Part shown: one piece after another, positions 57,561-64,000 of the stretch
How the letters are laid out: each line of letters begins with the position of its first letter
How positions within the stretch are numbered: position 1 is the first letter of the stretch
From: Patiria pectinifera
Taxonomy: Eukaryota; Echinodermata; Asteroidea; Valvatida; Asterinidae
Direction of reading: 5' to 3'
Assembly: GCA_029964075.1 (NCBI GenBank)
Contig: CM057142.1
Coordinates: forward strand, 38,318,392-38,382,391
DNA length: 64,000 nucleotides
Program-made: the position numbers and the translations under genes
The notes under the pieces: model-generated
The model's database searches: none
What the model was told of the DNA's origin: nothing
The model's input: the letters and a program-made list of their open reading frames with translations, nothing else

Positions 57561-59105
57561 TGGCACTCTCAAAAATAGTAAATATTTACCTGTACAATAA
57601 TAGATCATGCTAATGTCACAAAGTTTATAAAGAAGATTTTTTTTTAGAAACACAATGTTTTTGTTTTTGTGCAACTCCTCTTAAAACTATTTGACATCCC
57701 TTTTTGTTGATTTTATTGAAGAGTGCACTTCTTTAAACATTTAAAATTACCCATGCTTTTCCGGACTACTGAGGACGCTGTTGCTGTGATGTCATTTGTT
57801 CAATTTAGGGGTTTTCTGTTCAAATTGTGAACCCAAACTTTTCTCATTGAAAAATAATGTGAGAAAGGGTTGCTCATTGGCTTACTGTCATGTACTTTAA
57901 CAATAGCGAATCACCAAGGAATAGAAAATTTACGACAGAAAATATCCTTAATTCTAGCAAAAGGCATCAAAATACACTTCAAAATAGCAAAACGAAAATT
58001 GAAAATAAGGTGAAATGGAACAGAAAGGTACATTTTAAAGGAAAGCATTAAACAAAATACACAGTTTGATGTTTTGATGGTTCCTAACTGACTGTCTGTT
58101 TGCCTAGTCGTTTCTGCAATTATCATCCAATCTATCGTGATCATTTCTTAGATATTAAGGAACAAAGCGACGTTATAACGTTATTTAAAACATTATTATT
58201 CTGAACAACACATCATCGAAGAATAAAAAAACACACCTAAAATCTTATTTCTAAAACTAATATGTTGATAACGAAACATCACGGTGTCGCAAGAGGGAAA
58301 ACGGTGAGCATTCAGCTAAGAGTGTTTGCTCTGAATTGCCAGAGAATTATTTTTCTAACACTATATAATGTATATCTATATACAGTAAGAACAGCGGAAA
58401 CAGTTTGTGTTTTCCAGGCGATTATTTACAGTATATGCACCGATGTGTGTTTTGGGGCTATATACATGGAATCAAAGGAGAACACTTTGTGAACACTTTG
58501 AGAACACAATGTCGTGAAAACAATTTCACGATATTTCTGTCGCGACCCGTACCCGAGGAAACTCCTCCCAATCGGTCTTCTTTCCGTGTGCAATATTCGT
58601 GTATGTTATGACAAGTACAGTCTTGCTAATTCAGTTATACGCTACAGTCCCCTACATTATATAATGGCAATAACATGAACACGATGAGGAAACAAATACA
58701 CTTCATTATTGGTGATGACTTTACAAATATGTATTACATTTAAGTACATGTAGCTGGCCAGGGTTCAAAACTACACACCTCGTCAAGAGCTAAACCTACG
58801 CATTTTCTTTGTGAAAAGTGAAGAGTTGATGACAGTCTATGTTACAAATAATAATAGGCAGTATACACACGATTAACAGTCTCAAACTTAAAAATATTCG
58901 AACTTCCAGAATGTATATACCGCTAACAATATCAAGACTTACCACGAAAAACTTCAACTTAACAGTTCACAAAGCTATACTTTCGACTTAACCAATGAAG
59001 TTACATTATGATTTAATGAGTTCTTGATTAAACATTTTCAGTTACAAACAGTAGACAGCATCAATATACAAACAGCGCATAAGGTAACCTAAATGTTGTA
59101 TTATA

Positions 59106-59439
59106 TATCTTTTGGTTGCAAATTTGTGCCAGTCGGTCTCATGAAGAATTTTATTTTAAACGAAAAACGAAGATGCACATTTGTAAAAACATGTATACCG
59201 TGGTTTTTCCCCTTTTCTTGAAAGCTATAAAATAATGTACAAGCTGGAGCGTTGAGAACTATCTTCCTTTCTCCCTGGGGATTTTACTCCACTGAACGTC
59301 AACTGCAGTCCCATGTAAGTAAAACTTTATCATAATATTGCTGTACGTGGACTTTTGATTCAAGATTTCAGAATAATTATTGTTTCATGTGGTACATCCC
59401 CCTACAGTACCTGGATAAGCCACTGGTCTCTGGTCATCT
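59106..59439 (-). repeat. TTC22-like 3' flank, type 2
   Basis: Probable 3' UTR of the gene at 59440-61155. A minus-strand AATAAA occurs near 59150. Confidence 0.5.
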
Positions 59440-61155
59440 CTAGCAGTCGTCTGCCAGACGATGGTGATCTTCGCAATCGGCTAGAAGGCTTCCGCATTCT
59501 CCCCACTTGTAGCCCAATTTCTTTTCGCATCTCATTCCCAGTTTGAATGACTCCCTTGCCCTTCTATGCTGGCCGAGTAAGCACTGACATCGTCCGCGGA
59601 CATTGTAAAGTTGGTCCCGTTCGTTCCCTCTCTGGCAGTTCTCTGAAATGAAACAGTTGTGCAGAGCCTTTGTGAGGTACTCTTGTCTTGTTACTGAGTC
59701 GATGGTGATCTTAGCCATTTGTAGGTACACATCAGCCAGCATCTCATAATCCAATGGCGATTCGTGCTTCGTAAGGATGTACTCCAAGTCGTCTTTGGCT
59801 TGATCAAGGTATCTCCGATCGGGAGTATCTGCGCTGACGGCACGTTTGTGTTGCTTGAGGCAGAGTTCGGCCCTGCTTGAGTACGCGAAGAAATTCTCTT
59901 TGGCGCTTGGCAGACGCATGGACTCCTCGTATAGCCTTAGAGCTTCTTCCACATCACCGGCTTGGCCACGAAAACGAGCAAGATAATTGAGAACCTGAGG
60001 GGAATCTGGTGCTATTTCCCTCGCCTTGCGCCCGCACCGTTCCGGGTCATCGATAAATTCCACCAAAGATTCTGGTACGTCTCCTATCTGCACATCGCAT
60101 TCCGATGCCCTGCGGAAAATGAAACCAATCCGAACCCAGGCAGAGCCTTTCATGTTGACATCTGCAGATGGATTTTCGGCTATGGTCCAAAAGCTCCAGA
60201 CAGCATCCTCCAAAGCTTGATAGGCCTCGTCGTGTGTCTCACTTGTCTTCATTGTTTTCTGAAACATCTCGTAGCTAGCTTCTCCAGCCAGGTACTTCCA
60301 ATCATTGCTCTCGTCTAGATCGACGAGGTGACCCGCCAGCTTCATCGCCTGATTGCAAAGCTCGAGCGCTCTGCTGGATCGCTCGTAATCGATAGCATCG
60401 TTGTTCTTTTCGTCAATGAGGGCAAAGGCTTGTTCGGCGTATCTCCTGGCTTGTGCCCTCTTCCCTTCTTCTGTAGATAAATCAGGCTCGTCAGGAGCAG
60501 CCGCGGGAATTTCACCTCTGGACGTAGACATCACAAAATGACGATTGGCCACGGCGTTCAGGTTGTCTGGGTCTTCTCCCGGAGAGAGGATGTGATTGAA
60601 GTAATCCAAGGCGCCCTGATGGTCGTTTTCTTGCCTGTAAGCGAGCACGCCTAGAAGGTTACGAATGGCGTGACGTTCCGCTTTCATCCTCTTCTCCTCC
60701 AAGTAGGCCAAGAGATGACCACGTTTGAAGTCGGCAGTAATATCAGTGAGTCGACCTCGGTTACAAAGCAAAGACAGATGGAAATGTCCAGCAGACGTAG
60801 ACAAAGTGCGCCGCGATGCCCTGAGAAGAAATATGTTTTAAAAGTCATAGATGAATTCTGGTTTATACTGCCTATTCTGCAGGAAACTGACATTTCCAGT
60901 TATACCTTATTAAGTCAACTCAAACGTTATTCGCGAAATTCTCAATCTATATTTCGTATTTAATTAAATACACTCAAGTAACTAAATCTGACTATATATG
61001 GACCATTGGGTGAATACATTCACATTGTCAAGTGAATCTCACAGACCACGGTTTCATCGTAACACCAAATATCCAACTGCAAACTTGAATTCCAAATTGT
61101 GAACGAACTTGACAATATTCAGACGATTTATCATGCATATACTATACACTTACAT
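59440..61155 (-). CDS. TTC22-like: TTC22-like tetratricopeptide repeat protein
   Basis: Minus-strand gene: AT at 61155-61154, GTAAGTG donor at 61153, 333-bp intron ending TTCTTCTCAG at 60821, exon 2 from 60820 to the stop at 59440, about 460 residues starting MASRRTLSTSAGHFHLS. The joined context AAAG-ATG-G is a good start site. The frame is open, with RNLLGVLAYRQEN, PDNLNAVANRHF and TPR-like units (GDVEEALRLYEESMRL, QAKDDLEYILTKH, GQHRRARESFKLGMRC). The C-terminus is type 2 (ECGSLLADCEDHHRL). No signal peptide or membrane segment. A truncated GAGTAC element starts 250 bp upstream. The first part of exon 2 is near-identical to the fragment at 817-1208. Likely functional. Confidence 0.82.
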
Positions 61156-61407
61156 CTTTGGGTTTTTTTAAGCAACTGCGTAAAAGCTCATCCAAGCCAA
61201 ATCAATGTGCAACAACTGACAGCACATCGCATCTGCCACAGCTTATAATTGACAAGCAAGGAAAACAGACCAGGGCTAGTTTGCCATTGTCTAGCAACCA
61301 GACGACATTTCTCATTCGGGTATGGGGCTTCCCCTCATCGATTTCATCATCCTGTGCTCGTTGAAAATGTGTCAATATTTACATTCACGTTGCTCGAATG
61401 TTCCGTA

Positions 61408-61892
61408 CAGTGTTGTAGTCAGTACTTTTTTCGAGTACCCGAGTACTGCCGAGTACTTAGGTTACCGAGTACAAGTACTTGTACTTCCGAGTACAAGTAC
61501 ATGTCTCCGTGTACGAGTACCGTTACTTCCGAAAACGAGTACTTGTATTCCGAGTACAAGTACTTCTATTTCCGAATACGGCTATTCGGCAAATGGTTCA
61601 TTGTGCGTGATTTGCCCAGGCCCAGTCAGATCGATACGGACCGACTCACGGTTAGCTGTTAAGTGTGTTTGTCCAGTCGTACACAGAGAAAAATCAGGAA
61701 ACGTCGATTTCTCTGCAAGCCAATCAACCATTTCCATCTGAAAGTATCAATAATAAAATAAGGCCGTGGTAAGTCAGTCTATACCTACTATTCGAGTACG
61801 ACTACTTTGATGATCGAGTACTATTTTGACATGTCGAGTACGAGCACTTTGCTGCCCGAGTACGAGTGCCGTCATTTCGAGTACGAGTACGA
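61408..61892. mobile_element. hAT-like element with GAGTAC arrays (copy 4, truncated)
   Basis: Left end CAGTGTTGTAGTCAG after GTTCCGTA, the same position relative to the TTC22-like exon 1 as copies 2 and 3. Much of the centre is missing (CCCAGGCCCAGTCAGATC joint near 61620), as in copy 1. The right array is cut at 61892 by X-type poly-G sequence. Confidence 0.8.
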
Positions 61893-62990
61893 GGGGTGTC
61901 AGTGGGGAAGGGGGGTCGCATTATTTTTTTATTAATTTCTATGAAAGAAAACTTGGAAAGAGCTGGGTTTTTTTGTAAACCCCCCCCACCCCCTGGATCC
62001 GCGCCTGGGTAATAGAGATCCGTGCCAACTAACGCTAGAAGAAAGAGTTTGCATTGCTTTGTGGATACCACCATGCTAATAGCCATGCACAGTTGTCATA
62101 CATCGCCAAAAATGAATGATTTTGAAAGTGTTTGTTCGGAGTTTGGCTAATACTGGCCAACAATGTGGTCAACATCACTGAAACAACAAAATGCTCTGTA
62201 CCTTCAGTATGAAAACTTATGAAATTTCCCAAAATATCACATTTCATAAATGATGTTTTGCCAATTAAAATGTCCGAAAAGACATGACAAATCATCAGAA
62301 AAAAATCTCAATTTATCTTCAAATCACAGAAACAGATAGCGCTTTCAAGGACCAATAACTGCACATCGAAAACTTGAATTCATAACTCACATCTAACATT
62401 TTTTTTCTTTAATGAAATTATATATTACATTAACGCCTGACTATTTCGCAATCCACTCCTTTTATACTATTCCATTTGGGTCCCTAGATCCATAAATACA
62501 ATCAATTCAGTGGGATGGAAGGGTGTCAATTTTACTTGGGTTACTGCTGAATCTGGGTTATGCTTTGAATATGCATTTAATAGGGCATTGAAAGTGGCCC
62601 TAGTAAAATGTACACCCTTTCACTTCATTGATTGTATTTCTGGATCTAGGGGCCCATTTACCCCCTCCCCCAATATTTTGTAAAGACTGCCCTTTTCCAT
62701 TCAAGTGCCCTTTACTAACCAGCATTCCCCACCCCCAATAATTTTGATGAGTGCTCATTTTTTTTTAAACAAGCGCCCTTTAAAAAAACAAAAAAGTGCC
62801 CGTTTTTACCAGCGTCCTTTTACGAGTGCCCTTTTTAGAATTTCGCGCGACCACTGGCAATTGTGCCGCCTTGAAAATCGCCATCTATTACCCAATAGTG
62901 TGCATGATTGTCCGGTTTGAACAGCGCCCCCATTGGAAGATGGTATACCTACCCCACCCCACCCCACCCACAATTTGATTGTACGGAGGC
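61893..62990. repeat. X block, copy at 62 kb
   Basis: Collinear with 54939-55984 and the near-identical source of the inverted segment at 1234-2351. The left part (61894-62007) is a poly-G repeat ending CTGGATCCGCGCCTGG. No coding capacity. Confidence 0.75.
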
Positions 62991-63385
62991 CAAGTGTCCG
63001 GAGAAAAAAAACCCGTGTACATTTCAGCACAGATGTGTGAGTGCCTCTTAACTAACTTTTTTTTACCCCCCCCCCCAATAAAAATAACCTTGCTACGCCT
63101 CTCTGCACCTACGAACTTGATTTCCCACATGTCGTGCCGGTGCACACGGCCCGGGAACAGCGGCGTTGCCGGGGGAGGCGGGTGGGGAGGAGGGGGTTGG
63201 ATGTGAGATGGTGGTGGGTTGTGGGTAATTTCCGCTAAACCCGTTTAACCATGATCACTTATAGGACAAACACATTTTCAGTGGGGAGGGCACTGGGGGA
63301 GTGACGATTTTTCTTCGGGAGGAAGGGGTGCGCTGCACCAACAATGTTTTGGACTTATAGTTATTATGAGAGAAAGAGCAAGGGA
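62991..63385. repeat. U-block copy E (left part only)
   Basis: Matches the first few hundred bases of U copy B without its 754-bp insertion (CGGGAACAGCGGCGTTGCC). It stops at GAGCAAGGGAAAAG, where TTC22-like coding sequence begins. Confidence 0.8.
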
Positions 63386-64000
63386 AAAGCATAATCCAAT
63401 GGCGATTCGTGCTTCGTAAGGATGTACTCCAAGTCGTCTTTGGCTTGATCAAAGTATCTCCGATCGGGAGCACTTGCGCTGATGGCACGTTTGTGTTGCT
63501 CGAGGCAGAGTTCGGCCCTGCTTGAGTACGCGAAGAAATTCTCTTTGGTGCTTGGCAGACGGATGGACTCCTCGTATAGCCTTAGAGCTTCTTCCACATC
63601 ACCGGCTTTGCCACGAAAACGAGCAAGATAATTGAGAACCTGAGGAGAATCTGGTGCTATTTCCCTCGCCTTGCGTACGCATCTTTCCGGGTCGTCGATA
63701 AATTCCGCCAGAGATTCTGGTACGTCTCCTATCGGCACATTCCATTTCGATGCCCAGAGGAAGATGAAACCAATACGAATCCAGGACGAGCTTTTTATGT
63801 TGACATCCGTAGATGGATGTTCCGCTATGGTCCAAAAGCTCCAGACAGCATCCTCCAAAGCTTGATAGGCCTGGTCGTATGTCTCACTTGGCTTCATTGT
63901 TTTCTGTAACATCTCGTAGCTGGCTTCTCCAGCCAGGTACTTCCAATCATTGCTCTCGTCTAGATCGACGAGGTGACCCGCCAGCTCCATCGCCTGATTG
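63364..64000 (-). pseudogene. TTC22-like: TTC22-like copy truncated at its 3' end by U block
   Basis: Minus-strand TTC22-like coding sequence runs from the window edge (RNQAMELAGHLVDLDE region) through GDVEEALRLYEESIRL and QAKDDLEYILTKH to ESPLDY. It then passes into U sequence at about 63385, adding a few foreign residues (AFPLLFLS) before a stop at 63364. The last roughly 100 codons, including the final TPR-like units, are lost. The N-terminus lies outside the window. The frame within the window is open. Confidence 0.8.

Larger units (their letters stand above)
55985..59105. repeat. U-block copy C
   Basis: Uninterrupted at the sites where copies A and B carry the LTR-like, 39909 and 48383 insertions, but with its own MITE (56849-57044) and a 118-bp tandem duplication (57328-57560). 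It runs directly into the TTC22-like 3' flank type 2 near 59105. Confidence 0.85.

Noticed and set aside
29088-60318. Recurring 64-codon and 118-codon plus-strand ORFs starting MRTHLSGSS and similar
   Set aside because: They recur only because they are antisense to the conserved TTC22-like exon.

Overview
This is repeat-rich eukaryotic DNA, about 40% G+C by eye, with spliced genes, CpG-rich patches, many terminal-inverted-repeat (TIR) elements and one 500-base assembly gap. The gene content (a local expansion of TTC22-like tetratricopeptide proteins, a PLAC8-family gene, a Penelope-like retroelement) suits a marine invertebrate animal, probably a deuterostome such as an echinoderm or cephalochordate. 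The sequence alone does not settle the species.

The backbone is a cluster of TTC22-like genes on the minus strand. Three copies have an open coding exon (28496-30200, 51937-53650, 59440-61155). One is broken by a single frame change (43478-45187). Two are heavily deleted (5455-5640, 21104-22007). Two are cut and fused to a repeat block (773-3707, 63364-64000). Each copy with a 5' end shows the same design: exon 1 ends in AT at a GTAAGTG donor, and exon 2 starts with G at a CAG acceptor, so the intron splits the start codon (AT^G). Beside several copies, on the opposite strand, lies an intact PLAC8-family gene (31509-32890) or remnants of one. This suggests the original duplicated unit was a head-to-head TTC22-like/PLAC8 pair. 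From 37.8 kb rightward the PLAC8 half is mostly replaced by a hAT-like element with GAGTAC arrays, a block here called X, and a roughly 3 kb block here called U.

Layout: 1-5.6 kb is a scrambled left end assembled from pieces matching 56-63 kb, plus a PLAC8 exon split by a MITE. After the gap, 6.6-9.1 kb holds a Lys/Arg-rich nuclear-type gene on the minus strand. 9.1-17.8 kb holds a LINE fragment and several MITEs. 17.9-20.7 kb holds a candidate three-exon plus-strand gene of unknown function. 20.8-28 kb holds a TTC22-like pseudogene, a tandem duplication and nested TIR elements. 28.5-32.9 kb holds the best-preserved TTC22-like/PLAC8 pair. 34.4-37.3 kb is a Penelope-like element. 37.8-64 kb holds the TTC22-like array units with U and X blocks and nested insertions, several of which have an empty target site elsewhere in the window.

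The most distinctive observations are the conserved split start codon, the head-to-head gene pair as a duplication unit, filled/empty insertion pairs within one window, and several unrelated fold-back elements that carry short-motif arrays inside their ends. TTC22-like and PLAC8 names rest on motif recognition, not on a database search.
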